DNA of 64,000 nt from Brumimicrobium sp. (GTDB lineage Bacteria; Bacteroidota; Bacteroidia; Flavobacteriales_D; Crocinitomicaceae): assembly GCA_023957385.1 (NCBI GenBank), contig JAMLGZ010000001.1, positions 730,923-794,922 of the forward strand, in the 5' to 3' direction. Of this stretch, positions 47,973 through 57,050 are shown piece by piece. Each line of letters begins with the position of its first letter. Position 1 is the stretch's first letter. The position numbers and the translations under genes are program-made. Below the pieces are notes generated by a model. That model worked only from the letters and a program-made list of their open reading frames with translations. It made no database searches and was not told the origin of the DNA.

Positions 47973-48085
47973 CAGTGCTCTATTCTACCGATAGCTATCG
48001 GCATGAGCTACAGAGCCATTTTCCTTTTTTTTATTTCTCAGTGCTCTATTCTACCGATAGCTATCGGCATGAGCTACAGAGCCAT
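47973..48085 (-). repeat. Two truncated tRNA-Arg 5'-half copies
   Basis: Two tandem 66-bp-period units, starting at 47973 and 48039 (the second incomplete), copy the tRNA-Arg 5' half and its upstream flank. In both, the D loop contains a palindrome CCGATAGCTATCGG that the real tRNA lacks. Neither has an anticodon loop or T arm, so they are not functional tRNAs. They lie between the two real tRNA genes and would be transcribed with them. Confidence 0.8.
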
Positions 48086-48135
48086 CTTAGTTGTTTTATA
48101 AACTTCCCTATAAAATAGTTAAGCTCTAATTTAAG

Positions 48136-48209
<74 letters not shown>

Positions 48210-48218
48210 AAGCGAACA

Positions 48219-48248
48219 CAAAAATATTCTAATTTTTTGAATTAGCAA
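48219..48248 (-). promoter_or_regulatory. tRNA operon promoter
   Basis: On the minus strand TTG (48246-48248), exactly 19 bases, then TATTTTTG (48219-48226) matches the consensus, the same layout as the ribosomal promoter. The -7 box ends 9 bases before the tRNA-Ala 5' end. Confidence 0.75.
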
Positions 48249-48293
48249 GGAGAAGATACCTCTCATTCATTAAGTGTAGAATAAATTATGGAT

Positions 48294-48665
48294 TTATATT
48301 TTTTTACTCTTATAGAGCTGTCGAAAGTAAACCTTGCTAGCAACTCTTTTTAATAAGAGATCACTTAACTCATCAATAGGATTATCAGCAAGTTTGAAAA
48401 TATTATTTACATGATTTTCGGGTAAATCAGCAAGGTAAAGAAGTTGATGTAGTCGGGTAGGAGAGGCTTCTGCTAAAATGCTAATTTCTTCCTTTAGATA
48501 GAACAAGAACTTATCATAAGTCTCCAGCTGATTTTCTGTTAACTGCAATTCCAATCCTATCTTCTGAAATTCTTTCTGAAGTTGAGCCAAAACTTGCTCA
48601 GCAAAATCAATTTGCTGGAATTGAGTAACAAGTTCTTGTTGATTTGTAAGTGAAAAATTTCCCAT
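48294..48665 (-). CDS. Small helical hypothetical protein
   Basis: The 123-residue product is predicted nearly all helical with a heptad-like N-terminal part (LTNQQELVTQFQQIDFAEQV) and no signal peptide or motif I recognise. A TAGTTTTG box at 48692-48699 lies 26 bases upstream of its ATG, and lysC is divergent. Function unknown; real coding is supported by length and promoter. Confidence 0.6.
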   Translation of the reverse strand: MGNFSLTNQQELVTQFQQIDFAEQVLAQLQKEFQKIGLELQLTENQLETYDKFLFYLKEEISILAEASPTRLHQLLYLADLPENHVNNIFKLADNPIDELSDLLLKRVASKVYFRQLYKSKKI

Positions 48666-48691
48666 CTATTGAAATGTTGCGTAAAGTAAAG

Positions 48692-48699
48692 CAAAACTA
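48692..48699 (-). promoter_or_regulatory. -7 box of the small helical protein gene
   Basis: TAGTTTTG on the minus strand fits TAnnTTTG. The plus-strand lysC has a TATTTTAG box at 48712-48719 in the same gap. Confidence 0.45.
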
Positions 48700-48736
48700 A
48701 CAGAATAATACTATTTTAGCGTTGAATTTTTACAAG

Positions 48737-49993
48737 ATGAAAGTATTCAAATTTGGAGGAGCTTCTGTTAAATCGGCAGATGCAGTTAAAAACGTTCAAT
48801 CAATTATTAGTCGTTATTCAGATCGATTGGTAGTGGTAGTCTCAGCTATGGGGAAAACAACGAACGCTTTAGAGGAAATCACAAAGGCATTATTTGATAA
48901 CGATAAAGATATTTTTACAGAATTAGTTAATGAATGCCGCTATTTTCATCTTCAAATAATGAATGAACTTTTTGATGAAAATAACTTGTCTATTTTTGAT
49001 GAGGTAAACCAAGTATTTGATAGCTTGATTGAAAAGAAAAATCAAGTAATTTCAGATAATTATGATTTTCTCTATGATCAAATTGTATCTTTAGGAGAGG
49101 TGGTGTCTACGTTGATTGTTTCCGCATATTTGGCACAAAAGAATGAGAAAGTATGTTGGAAGGATGCCCGTACCTTTTTACGCACAAATGACAAATACAG
49201 AGCTGCAAAAATAGATTGGGAGATCACACAACAATTTATAAAAGAGGAAATTTTTTCTTCGGATTGTCAAATAATAGTTACACAAGGATTCCTAGGACAT
49301 ACTGTAGAGGGAAATACCACAACCTTAGGGAGAGAAGGGTCAGATTTTACGGCGGCAATTATTGCTTATTGCATTCAGGCTGAGAGTGTGACAATTTGGA
49401 AAGATGTACCGGGTATGCTCAATGCAGATCCAAAATGGTTTAGCGATACAGTGAAACTGGATAAAATCTCTTTTAAAGAAGCTATTGAGTTAGCCTATTA
49501 TGGAGCTTCAGTAATTCATCCCAAAACGATACAACCTCTGCAAAATAAGAATATTCCTTTATACATTAAGTCATTTATTCATCCAGCAGCTGATGGCTCA
49601 GTTATTCAGGAATCTATGGAGTTTGATGGATTAGTTCCTTCCTTTATTGTAAAAACAAAACAGATATTGTTATCTCTTACGCCAAAAGATTTCTCTTTTG
49701 TGGTAGAAGAAAATTTACGAGATATTTTCGAAAAGCTAGCCCAATTTGGAGCTCATATTAATGTGATGCAAAATGCTGCAGTTAGTTTTACAGTTTGTAT
49801 GGATATCGATGCACATAAATTGGATGCGCTCATACAAGAATTCCAGAAGGAATATAAGGTGAAATATAATACCGAATTGGAATTACTTACAATTCGTCAT
49901 TACGACCAAGAGACTATTGATCGCGTGGTTGGTGATAAAGAGATTTTAATGGAGCAACGAACAAGACATACGGTGCGTATTGTCATGAGATAA
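48737..49993 (+). CDS. lysC: Aspartate kinase
   Basis: The 418-residue enzyme makes aspartyl phosphate for lysine, threonine and methionine synthesis. MKVFKFGGASVKSADAV is the kinase P-loop-like start, and TTTLGREGSDFTAAIIA near 194 and the VTIWKDVPGMLNADPKW segment near 215 are family motifs. ACT-type regulatory sequence fills the C-terminus. No homoserine dehydrogenase domain is fused. I start at ATG 48737; the longer TTG start would overlap the promoter region. The stop abuts the converging dehydrogenase gene with no gap. Confidence 0.92.
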   Translation: MKVFKFGGASVKSADAVKNVQSIISRYSDRLVVVVSAMGKTTNALEEITKALFDNDKDIFTELVNECRYFHLQIMNELFDENNLSIFDEVNQVFDSLIEKKNQVISDNYDFLYDQIVSLGEVVSTLIVSAYLAQKNEKVCWKDARTFLRTNDKYRAAKIDWEITQQFIKEEIFSSDCQIIVTQGFLGHTVEGNTTTLGREGSDFTAAIIAYCIQAESVTIWKDVPGMLNADPKWFSDTVKLDKISFKEAIELAYYGASVIHPKTIQPLQNKNIPLYIKSFIHPAADGSVIQESMEFDGLVPSFIVKTKQILLSLTPKDFSFVVEENLRDIFEKLAQFGAHINVMQNAAVSFTVCMDIDAHKLDALIQEFQKEYKVKYNTELELLTIRHYDQETIDRVVGDKEILMEQRTRHTVRIVMR

Positions 49994-50935
49994 TCACAAT
50001 CCATAATAGGCTATCATCTTATCTGCTAGAACTTCACTCAATTTGTAATAACTTTCTACTGTCCAACCAGCTACATGTGGCGAGAAAATGATTTTATTTG
50101 AATTCACTAAATGACTAAACACTGAGTTTTGCGAATCTTGCATAGATTGTTCAAAAGAAGCACTTTCAAATTCCATGACATCTAAGCAAGCTCCTAAAAC
50201 CTTTCCTTGTTCTATAGCATTTAGTAAAGCAGCCGTTTTTACAATTTTTCCACGTGCTACGTTGATGAGGTAAAATGGCTTTTTAAAAGAATTGAAAAAA
50301 TGTTCATCTGCCATGTATATGGTTTCTTCAGTTTGAGGTATATGGAAGGAAAAAATATCAGCTTTCTCGAAAATTTCATGCATCGAAGCTTCTTTAGCGT
50401 ATTGATTTCCATAATTCTTCTTGTATTTGTCGTAAGCTAAAACTTCTACATCAAAGCCACTCAATTTCTTTGCGAAGGCATTTCCGTTATTTCCATAACC
50501 TATAATTCCCACGGTTTTACCATCGAGTTCTAGACCTCGATTTCCCTCTCTATCCCAAATTCCTTGACGAACTTCTTTATCTCCCTGAAGCAGTTTATTA
50601 AATAGTGCCAATAACATAGCTAGAGCATGTTCTCCAACTGCATTTCGATTCCCTTCGGGCGCATTGAAGCAAACAATTCCTTGGCTTTCTGCATAGTTTA
50701 AGTCGATGTTTTCCAGTCCAGCACCACTTCGTAAAATAAATTTGAGATTAACTGCATATTGTAAAAAATCTTTATCCATGGGAAAACGAGAACGAATTAC
50801 AATACCATCGAAAGAGGGAATTTCTTCTTTACATTTATCTCGTGACCAAGTGGTTCCGTCAACACAAGTTATTTTCTTATTAGTTAACTTTTCTTGTAGG
50901 ATTGGATGGACTATATCTATGAATAGGACTTTCAT
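49994..50935 (-). CDS. D-2-hydroxyacid dehydrogenase, phosphoglycerate dehydrogenase-like
   Basis: The 313-residue NAD-dependent oxidoreductase has the substrate arginine in LRSGAGLENID near 75, the Rossmann loop VGIIGYGNNGNAFA near 150 with GxGxxG changed to GYGNNG, and the catalytic histidine in SPHVAGWT near 293. There is no ACT domain, so it may be SerA-like or another hydroxyacid enzyme. Start at ATG 50935 is set by a TACCTTTG box 14 bases upstream; the longer frame would include it. Confidence 0.87.
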   Translation of the reverse strand: MKVLFIDIVHPILQEKLTNKKITCVDGTTWSRDKCKEEIPSFDGIVIRSRFPMDKDFLQYAVNLKFILRSGAGLENIDLNYAESQGIVCFNAPEGNRNAVGEHALAMLLALFNKLLQGDKEVRQGIWDREGNRGLELDGKTVGIIGYGNNGNAFAKKLSGFDVEVLAYDKYKKNYGNQYAKEASMHEIFEKADIFSFHIPQTEETIYMADEHFFNSFKKPFYLINVARGKIVKTAALLNAIEQGKVLGACLDVMEFESASFEQSMQDSQNSVFSHLVNSNKIIFSPHVAGWTVESYYKLSEVLADKMIAYYGL

Positions 50936-50949
50936 ACGTTTGATTTTAA

Positions 50950-50957
50950 CAAAGGTA
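50950..50957 (-). promoter_or_regulatory. -7 box of the hydroxyacid dehydrogenase gene
   Basis: TACCTTTG on the minus strand fits TAnnTTTG, with a TTT 19 bases upstream (50977-50979), and ends 14 bases before the ATG. Confidence 0.55.
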
Positions 50958-50985
50958 ATAGTTTTAATAGGAGAATAAAAGAAGA

Positions 50986-52917
50986 TTAAAATTTGACACC
51001 AATTATACACACATCATCTGTCTGCTCATTTTCCCTTTTCCATTCGTTAAACTTTTGAAGAAGGGTTTCTTTTTGTATGTTTAAATCCATGTGCTGTATT
51101 GCTAGGATTTGAATTTTTAATTGTGAAGATTTGAATTTTTTAGAATATTCTCCTCCAAATTGATCGGCATATCCATCCGTAAAAATGTAGATACTATCCC
51201 CTTGATTTAATTCAATATTATGAGAGGTAAAAGGAAGTGGTTTATCTGTTTTTCCAATGGCTTGTTTGTTGGATTTAATTTCTTCAATTTTTATACTGTC
51301 TTTTCGGATAATCCATAAAGGATTATTAGCACCACTCCATTGAAGTGTGTTTCCCGAGAGTTTACAAAGTGATATGTCCATCCCGTCTTGTACATTTTCT
51401 TCACTTTTTGAAAAATGCTCCACTACTAATTCTCGAGTTCTATCCAAAATCTTTCCTGTTTCTGTAATGTTATCTTCCAGTAAAGCTTTAGATAAAGAAT
51501 TAGCACACACTACGCTTACCATAGCACCCGGAACACCATGGCCTGTACAATCTGCTGCTGCAAAATAGATAGAATCATTTACCTTTTCAAGCCAGTAAAA
51601 ATCTCCAGCAACAATATCTTTTGGTTGGTAAAGCACAAAACTATTAGGAAGATTTTCAGTAATAATTCGTTGAGAAGGAAGAATAGCTTCTTGAATACGT
51701 TTAGCATAAGTAATGGAATCTGTTATTTCTTTGTGCTTTTCTTCCAATAAACGTTTCTGAGCAGATACGTTAGTGTGCAGCCTATTTATATCTCGGTTTC
51801 TACGAATAATAATTACTAGAAAAATGATAATTAATATCGTGATAATTATAACCCCAGTGAGCATAATCTTTTTCTGCTTTTCTTTGACTTGGAATAATTC
51901 ATTTTGTTGTTGGAGAGACTCTATTTCCTTTTCCTTCTTTAAGAGTTGAAGATTTGTTTCGATTTCTTCATACTTAATAGATAATAATTCATTATCAATT
52001 ATTTTGTTAATGGAATCATGTTTTTCTAAATAGTTAAGTGATAAAGAAAAATCTTTTTTCTCCTTGTAAATTTTGTAAAGCAAGCTATAAATTCCTCGAA
52101 TGTATTCTTTGTTACCTAGTTTTTCTATAGGAAGTAGAATCTTTCTAGCAAAATACAGAGAACTGTCAACCTTTCCTATAGATAGGAGTATTTTACTTTG
52201 TAGAAGAGCTGTTTGATAATAATTGTTTTTTCGGCTTGTGGTATCTATGTGTAGAAGGGTTAGGTTTAAATATTTTTGAGCTTCTTTGTAGTCTTTTTTC
52301 TGTAAATATTGGTCCGTTATATTATTTAAAATAATGTCAAGTCCTCTGATATAATCTTGAGTTTCTTCAATGATTTTTTTAGCACTAAATAGATATATAA
52401 TAGCTGAGTCTCTATATTGCGGTTTGGTGGGGTCTTTCTTAGCCATCTCACTATATGCCCCTGCCAAGGCATTAGATAGTTGTATAACACCCATTTTATC
52501 ATTTATATTTTCATAAATCTTTAATGAATTTCTAAGCATATATAATTTGGAGAAGTTATTTTTTTGAATAGCTTCAATCCAGCCTATACCGTATAAGGCA
52601 TAAGCGTATTCATTTGGGTATTTGATCGAGTCAGCAAAGTGTGCGGATTTTATATAGAAATCTTCTGCTTTCCCATATAGGGCCATTGCCCATAAGTAAT
52701 CAGCAAATGCTTGCTGTGATTTAATAATATAAAGCGTATCATGTATTTCATTTGCGTAATCAATAAGATTGGTAGCGATGTCGTAAGTAGTTGTTAAATC
52801 ATTTTTTCTACTTTTAATTGAAAAGATAATTCTATCCATAGAATCTCTATCCATCTGTGCAAAAGAAGAAAACAGAGGGAGAAGCAATAGTATGAATAAT
52901 AGTTTTTTTACCATCAT
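50986..52917 (-). CDS. TPR-sensor SpoIIE-type protein phosphatase
   Basis: The 643-residue membrane protein begins with a signal peptide (LLFILLLLPLFSSFAQ), then TPR repeats in the periplasm (residues about 40-330), a transmembrane helix (about 355, IIITILIIIFLVIIIRR), a coiled coil, and a cytosolic SpoIIE/PP2C-like Ser/Thr phosphatase from about 410. Metal-binding motifs are DIVAGDFYWLEK, AAADCTGHGVPGAMVS and FTDGYADQFGG. Such proteins usually act in partner-switching signalling; the anti-sigma-antagonist partner is not next to it. Confidence 0.87.
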   Translation of the reverse strand: MMVKKLLFILLLLPLFSSFAQMDRDSMDRIIFSIKSRKNDLTTTYDIATNLIDYANEIHDTLYIIKSQQAFADYLWAMALYGKAEDFYIKSAHFADSIKYPNEYAYALYGIGWIEAIQKNNFSKLYMLRNSLKIYENINDKMGVIQLSNALAGAYSEMAKKDPTKPQYRDSAIIYLFSAKKIIEETQDYIRGLDIILNNITDQYLQKKDYKEAQKYLNLTLLHIDTTSRKNNYYQTALLQSKILLSIGKVDSSLYFARKILLPIEKLGNKEYIRGIYSLLYKIYKEKKDFSLSLNYLEKHDSINKIIDNELLSIKYEEIETNLQLLKKEKEIESLQQQNELFQVKEKQKKIMLTGVIIITILIIIFLVIIIRRNRDINRLHTNVSAQKRLLEEKHKEITDSITYAKRIQEAILPSQRIITENLPNSFVLYQPKDIVAGDFYWLEKVNDSIYFAAADCTGHGVPGAMVSVVCANSLSKALLEDNITETGKILDRTRELVVEHFSKSEENVQDGMDISLCKLSGNTLQWSGANNPLWIIRKDSIKIEEIKSNKQAIGKTDKPLPFTSHNIELNQGDSIYIFTDGYADQFGGEYSKKFKSSQLKIQILAIQHMDLNIQKETLLQKFNEWKRENEQTDDVCIIGVKF

Positions 52918-52975
52918 TATTTAATTCAATAATACTATTTAAAAATGAAATTTTAAATAGTTAGACTGTTTTTCT

Positions 52976-53887
52976 TTAAGAAATAAGGCTGCTCTTATTC
53001 CCTTTCTTTTCCATCCAGTTCTTTACAATAGGATTCATAATGATTACCAGCACTATGAAAGCAGCACCAAAATAAAATTTAGAATTTAAGATTTCATTTT
53101 CATGGAGTATAGGGATGGCTAGTAGGATGGAATATACAGGTTCTAAATTAATACTTAAGGAAGCAGTGAAGGCACCCAATTTATCTACAACCTCGATCAT
53201 AAGTAGATAAGCAATTGAAGTACAAATCACGCTCAAAAACATCAGCCACCAAAAATCACTCATTGTCATTTGAAAAAAATGAGAGTCGAATTTCCCTTGA
53301 AATCCTAATATAATGACTAAAAAGAAAAATCCTGAGAACATTTCATAGAGGGTAATTGAAGAAGAGGATATTCCTTTTCTTTTCATCTTTAGATTGAACA
53401 CTGAGAAACAGGCAGCTGTTACAGCAGCACATAATCCCCAGAAAACACCTTCTAGTTGCGTTGCATCAATGTTTCCAGAAACGAAAGCAATCCCTGCAAT
53501 GACTAATAATCCAAAAATAAATTCTTGAATAGAAAATTTCTGTTTCATGACGATGGGCTCTATCCAGCTGACATGTAGTGTGGTTGTTGCTAAACACAAA
53601 ACGGCAAGAGATGCAGATGAAACTTGGATGGCTTTGTAGAATAGGAGCCAGTGTAATGTTACTAATATCCCAATGCCAAATACTTTGATTGCAGATTTTT
53701 TATCACGAATGATGTAGTTTTTTCGTGTCAATGCTAAATAGAGAAACAAACTCAATCCCGATAAGATTAATCTAAAGAATACTATTTGATCAAAATTTAA
53801 TTGGATGATTTTTCCCAAAATGCCTGTAAATCCCCAAATGAAGACGATTACATTCATTAATACATGATATTTTAAATTGGGAAACAT
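52976..53887 (-). CDS. DMT/EamA family transporter
   Basis: The 303-residue protein has about ten transmembrane helices in two EamA halves (LGKIIQLNFDQIVFFRLILS in the first, LSINLEPVYSILLAIPILHE in the second with the family glutamate-proline). The substrate is unknown. The start is ATG 53887 because a TACATTTG box lies 5 bases upstream (53893-53900); a longer frame to 53965 would overlap the divergent SDR gene. Confidence 0.85.
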   Translation of the reverse strand: MFPNLKYHVLMNVIVFIWGFTGILGKIIQLNFDQIVFFRLILSGLSLFLYLALTRKNYIIRDKKSAIKVFGIGILVTLHWLLFYKAIQVSSASLAVLCLATTTLHVSWIEPIVMKQKFSIQEFIFGLLVIAGIAFVSGNIDATQLEGVFWGLCAAVTAACFSVFNLKMKRKGISSSSITLYEMFSGFFFLVIILGFQGKFDSHFFQMTMSDFWWLMFLSVICTSIAYLLMIEVVDKLGAFTASLSINLEPVYSILLAIPILHENEILNSKFYFGAAFIVLVIIMNPIVKNWMEKKGNKSSLIS

Positions 53888-53892
53888 GCCGG

Positions 53893-53946
53893 CAAATGTA
53901 ATGTAAACAGTGAAATGATGTTTATGTTTTAGAAATATTATCTTTG
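53893..53946. promoter_or_regulatory. Divergent near-leaderless promoters of the DMT transporter and SDR genes
   Basis: TACATTTG on the minus strand (53893-53900) ends 5 bases before the transporter ATG. TATCTTTG on the plus strand (53939-53946) ends 4 bases before the SDR ATG. Neither has a clear -33 TTTG at 19 bases. The 63-base gap thus carries both -7 boxes with almost no leader. Confidence 0.55.
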
Positions 53947-53950
53947 CTTT

Positions 53951-54745
53951 ATGAATTATTTTCAAGATAAAGTAATATGGATAACAGGTGCTTCTTCTGG
54001 GATTGGAGAAGAGTTAGCCAAGCAACTCTCGGTACTCGGAGGTAAATTAATCTTATCTGCAAGAAGTGTAGAGAAATTAGAAGCACTTAAAAATTCCATA
54101 GCGAATAGTGAGAATCATTTGGTTGTACCCATGGATTTAGCTGAAAATACTCATTTTGATGATTTAGCTAAGAAAGTGATTGATCGTTTTGGAAGAATTG
54201 ATTTTGTATTCAATAGTGGAGGTGTTTCTCAACGTTCAGAAGTGAGTGATACTACCATGGAAGTTGATAGGAAAATTATGGAGGTTAATTATTTTGGAAA
54301 TGTTGCTTTAGCAAAAGCTGTGTTGCCTTATATGCAACAACAAAAAAGTGGACACTTTATTGTTACTTCTAGTATCGCAGGTAAATTTGGTTTTTATTTG
54401 CGTTCGGCTTATGCTGCATCCAAGCATGCTTTACATGGATTTTATGAATCACTTTCTTTGGAAGAGGCAAAACACAATGTATTTGTGACCATTGTTTGTC
54501 CAGGAAAAATCAACACTCCTATCTCTGTGAGTGCTCTAACAGGAGATGGAACACCTCATAATGAAATGGATCACAATCAAGCAACAGGAATGTCTGTTGA
54601 TGAGTGTGTAAGACAGATCATTAAAGCAACTGAAAAGAGAAAACGCGAAGTGTTGATAGGGAACAAAGAAATTTTAGCAGCTAAGATTAAACGTTTTTCA
54701 CCTGCCTTATTTTGGAAAATAATTAAAAATCAAAAAGCGACATAA
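53951..54745 (+). CDS. Short-chain dehydrogenase/reductase
   Basis: The 264-residue NAD(P)-dependent enzyme has the Rossmann glycine motif TGASSGIGEELA (residues about 12-23), the NSGG motif near 90, and the catalytic serine, tyrosine and lysine in VTSSIAGKFGF and YAASKHALHGF. Substrate unknown. Its stop overlaps the next ATG by one base (TAATG), so it heads an operon with the phosphatase and RsmI-like genes. Confidence 0.9.
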   Translation: MNYFQDKVIWITGASSGIGEELAKQLSVLGGKLILSARSVEKLEALKNSIANSENHLVVPMDLAENTHFDDLAKKVIDRFGRIDFVFNSGGVSQRSEVSDTTMEVDRKIMEVNYFGNVALAKAVLPYMQQQKSGHFIVTSSIAGKFGFYLRSAYAASKHALHGFYESLSLEEAKHNVFVTIVCPGKINTPISVSALTGDGTPHNEMDHNQATGMSVDECVRQIIKATEKRKREVLIGNKEILAAKIKRFSPALFWKIIKNQKAT

Positions 54746-55215
54746 TGAAGATACTGATGGTGTGTTTAGGAAACATTTGTCGTTCCCCCATGGCAGATGG
54801 CTTGTTGCGAAAGAAAGTTAAGGATAATAATTTGGATGTGGAGGTTGATTCCGCGGGAACAGGCGGTTGGCATGCTGGGGAATCACCAGATCCTCGTATG
54901 CAAAAAACGGCTGCAAAAAATGGAGTTCCTATTCATGAATTAGTAGCCCGTCAATTTCAGGTTTCTGATTTTGATACATTTGACCGCATCTATGTGATGG
55001 ATAGAAGCAATTATACGAATGTACTAAAACTTGCAAGAAATGATAAAGACAAGGAGAAAGTAGATTTACTTTTAAACTTATCTTTTCCGGGGGAAGATCG
55101 TGAAGTGCCGGATCCATATTTTGGAGGACAGGATGGCTTCCAAGAGGTTTTTGAAATGTTAGATGATGCGACAACAATTCTTATCAATGAACTTGAAGAA
55201 AATGGCAACAGGTAA
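54745..55215 (+). CDS. Low-molecular-weight protein-tyrosine phosphatase
   Basis: The 156-residue enzyme has the catalytic P-loop VCLGNICRS (C7 nucleophile, R13) and the general-acid aspartate in VPDPYFGG near 120. It could dephosphorylate a tyrosine kinase of the envelope, but none is nearby. The start overlaps the SDR stop, and the end overlaps the following methyltransferase start by 14 bases. Confidence 0.92.
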   Translation: MKILMVCLGNICRSPMADGLLRKKVKDNNLDVEVDSAGTGGWHAGESPDPRMQKTAAKNGVPIHELVARQFQVSDFDTFDRIYVMDRSNYTNVLKLARNDKDKEKVDLLLNLSFPGEDREVPDPYFGGQDGFQEVFEMLDDATTILINELEENGNR

Positions 55216-55921
55216 ACTATATCTTCTCCCGACCTTATTGGGTTCTGACAATTGGGAACATGTAATCCCTTATGATGTCGTAAAAATCGCTAAAGAAACA
55301 CGTTATTTTGCTGTAGAAGAGATTAAAACAGCACGTAGATTCCTTCGAAAAATAGATAGAGAATTCCCAATTGATGATTCTACATTTTTTGTATTGAATA
55401 AAAATACTCCTCACCATGAATTAGCTAAAATGCTAGTGCCTTTAAAAGAAGGGAAGGATGTAGCGATTATGTCTGAAGCAGGTTGTCCTGGAATAGCAGA
55501 TCCTGGTGCAAATTTAGTTGCATTGGCACATCAACAGAATTTGTTAGTAATGCCATTGACAGGTCCATCTTCTATTTTGTTAGGATTAATTGGAAGTGGT
55601 TTTAATGGTCAGACATTTACTTTTCATGGCTATGTTCCAAAAGAAAGAAAGCAAAGAATCGATGCATTTAAAAATTATGAACGTTCCGCTAGTCAATCGG
55701 GACACACCCATATTTTTATGGAAACCCCATACCGAAACAATCATTTATTAGAAGATTTATTAAATGAATGTTTAGATACTACCTTTCTGTGTATTGCATG
55801 TGATTTGACACTCCCTAGCGAACAAATTCAGACTAAAACCATTAAAGATTGGCGAAAGAAAGCCTTTAGTTTAGAGAAACGACCTACCATGTTTTTGATA
55901 GGAAAACCGTTTGCTGGATAG
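55202..55921 (+). CDS. RsmI-like tetrapyrrole-methylase-family methyltransferase
   Basis: The 239-residue protein belongs to the SAM-dependent family that includes the 16S rRNA ribose methyltransferase RsmI. GKLYLLPTLLG is the family-like start, AIMSEAGCPGIADPGANLV near 95 is the SAM-binding loop, and VMPLTGPSSILLGLIGSGF near 117 the second signature. It lacks the RsmI C-terminal extension, as in the shorter Bacteroidota form. I start at ATG 55202, inside the phosphatase gene. The frame continues open past its stop into the repeat locus at 55950, which is not thought to be translated. Confidence 0.82.
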   Translation: MATGKLYLLPTLLGSDNWEHVIPYDVVKIAKETRYFAVEEIKTARRFLRKIDREFPIDDSTFFVLNKNTPHHELAKMLVPLKEGKDVAIMSEAGCPGIADPGANLVALAHQQNLLVMPLTGPSSILLGLIGSGFNGQTFTFHGYVPKERKQRIDAFKNYERSASQSGHTHIFMETPYRNNHLLEDLLNECLDTTFLCIACDLTLPSEQIQTKTIKDWRKKAFSLEKRPTMFLIGKPFAG

Positions 55922-55949
55922 TTTCCAAACTATAGTTGTAGTTCGAAAA

Positions 55950-56530
55950 TAGATTCCGTTCGCTTTGTCCAATGCAGGGTTATTGTTGAAAAACAGATTC
56001 CGTTCGCTACTCAAATGCTACAAGCGATAATCATGGATGAAAAACAGATTCCGTTCGCTACTCAAATGCTACAAGCGATAATCATGGATGAAAAACAGAT
56101 TCCGTTCGCTACTCAAATGCTACAAGCGATAATCATGGATGAAAAACAGATTCCGTTCGCTTCGCTCCGGAATGACATTTAAGCCTTAAATAAAAGGGAG
56201 AGGGGCGGCGAAGCCGCCCCCTCTCCCTCTAACTACGTTGATGGTTGTCATTCCGGAGCGAAGCGAACGGAATCTAACTTCCTTTCTATAAAGGTGATTG
56301 AGTCTCCAAAGCGAACGGAATCTAACTTCCTTTCTATAAAGGTGATTGAGTCTCCAAAGCGAACGGAATCTAACTTCCTTTCTATAAAGGTGATTGAGTC
56401 TCCAAAGCGAACGGAATCTAACTTCCTTTCTATAAAGGTGATTGAGTCTCCAAAGCGAACGGAATCTAACTTGCTTTCTATAAAGGTGATTGAGAATCCA
56501 ACGTGGACTGAATCTGTATTAATAGAGGAG
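55950..56530. repeat. Palindrome-plus-array repeat, locus 1
   Basis: Left: four 51-bp units starting at 55994, 56045, 56096 and 56147 (a diverged one near 55950), each beginning AGATTCCGTTCGCT. Centre: 30-bp perfect inverted arms at 56148-56177 and 56246-56275 around a core with a GC-rich hairpin (56195-56228, stem of 15-16 bases, GAA loop). Right: five 48-bp units in the opposite sense from 56263, each with GCGAACGGAATCT. Same design as 59957-60434, but the core is inverted. No CRISPR-type spacers. Confidence 0.85.
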
Positions 56531-56587
56531 AAGATTTAGATGTACATATTTTTCGTTTCTTGAAATAATTTAGTTAAATTCATAAAA

Positions 56588-56926
56588 ATGATAAAAACCA
56601 CCTTTATGACTAAGTCGTATTATATTTATATCCTTACTAATTTTAATCGTACTACATTATATATCGGAGTCACTAATAATTTAGCCAGAAGATTAGAGGA
56701 ACATATTTCACAAGAAAAAACTCAAAGTTTTACAGCAAAATATAATATTAAATATTGTATTTATTATGAGTTATTCACTGACATACGTATGGCAATTGCT
56801 CGAGAAAAGGAAATAAAGAAATGGCAACGAAATAGAAAAATTAAACTAATTGAAAGCCGAAATATTAGCTGGAAAACTTATGATTATAATAACTTCTTAC
56901 TACAGCCTTTTGATTATCAAAAATAA
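56588..56926 (+). CDS. Small GIY-YIG nuclease-like protein
   Basis: The 112-residue protein consists of a single GIY-YIG domain: YYIYILTNFNRTTLYIGVTN carries the two signature strands, with RRLEEH and EKEIKKWQRNRKIKLIE behind. Small stand-alone GIY-YIG proteins are common in Bacteroidota, with no agreed function. It lies 58 bases after palindrome locus 1, so a link to these repeats is possible. Start may be ATG 56588 or 56606. 56927-57050 holds nothing recognised. Confidence 0.75.
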   Translation: MIKTTFMTKSYYIYILTNFNRTTLYIGVTNNLARRLEEHISQEKTQSFTAKYNIKYCIYYELFTDIRMAIAREKEIKKWQRNRKIKLIESRNISWKTYDYNNFLLQPFDYQK

Positions 56927-57050
56927 GAGAAATCAAAAAAGACGAGATACCCCGCCTTGATTGTTTCCACAACGGAAATTATCCCTCCATTTTACAAAAT
57001 AGAAGAGACATATTTTTCAATAATCCTCTGTTTTGTGTTAGAAGAGTTTA

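Noticed and set aside
47862..48118. ORFs of 64-79 residues over the tRNA-Arg and its copies
   Set aside because: They overlap a tRNA gene and its truncated duplicates. Their repetition follows the DNA copy, not a protein.
55922..56186. Open frame continuing after the RsmI-like gene through the 51-bp array
   Set aside because: It is a by-product of a repeat whose length is a multiple of three. Locus 2 has stops in the same frame, and the family protein ends at 55921.
56294..56539. ORF of 81 residues with a 16-residue repeat (IESPKRTESNFLSIK-like)
   Set aside because: It is the 48-bp repeat array read in frame. The right array of locus 2 does not keep this frame, and no promoter or start context supports it.
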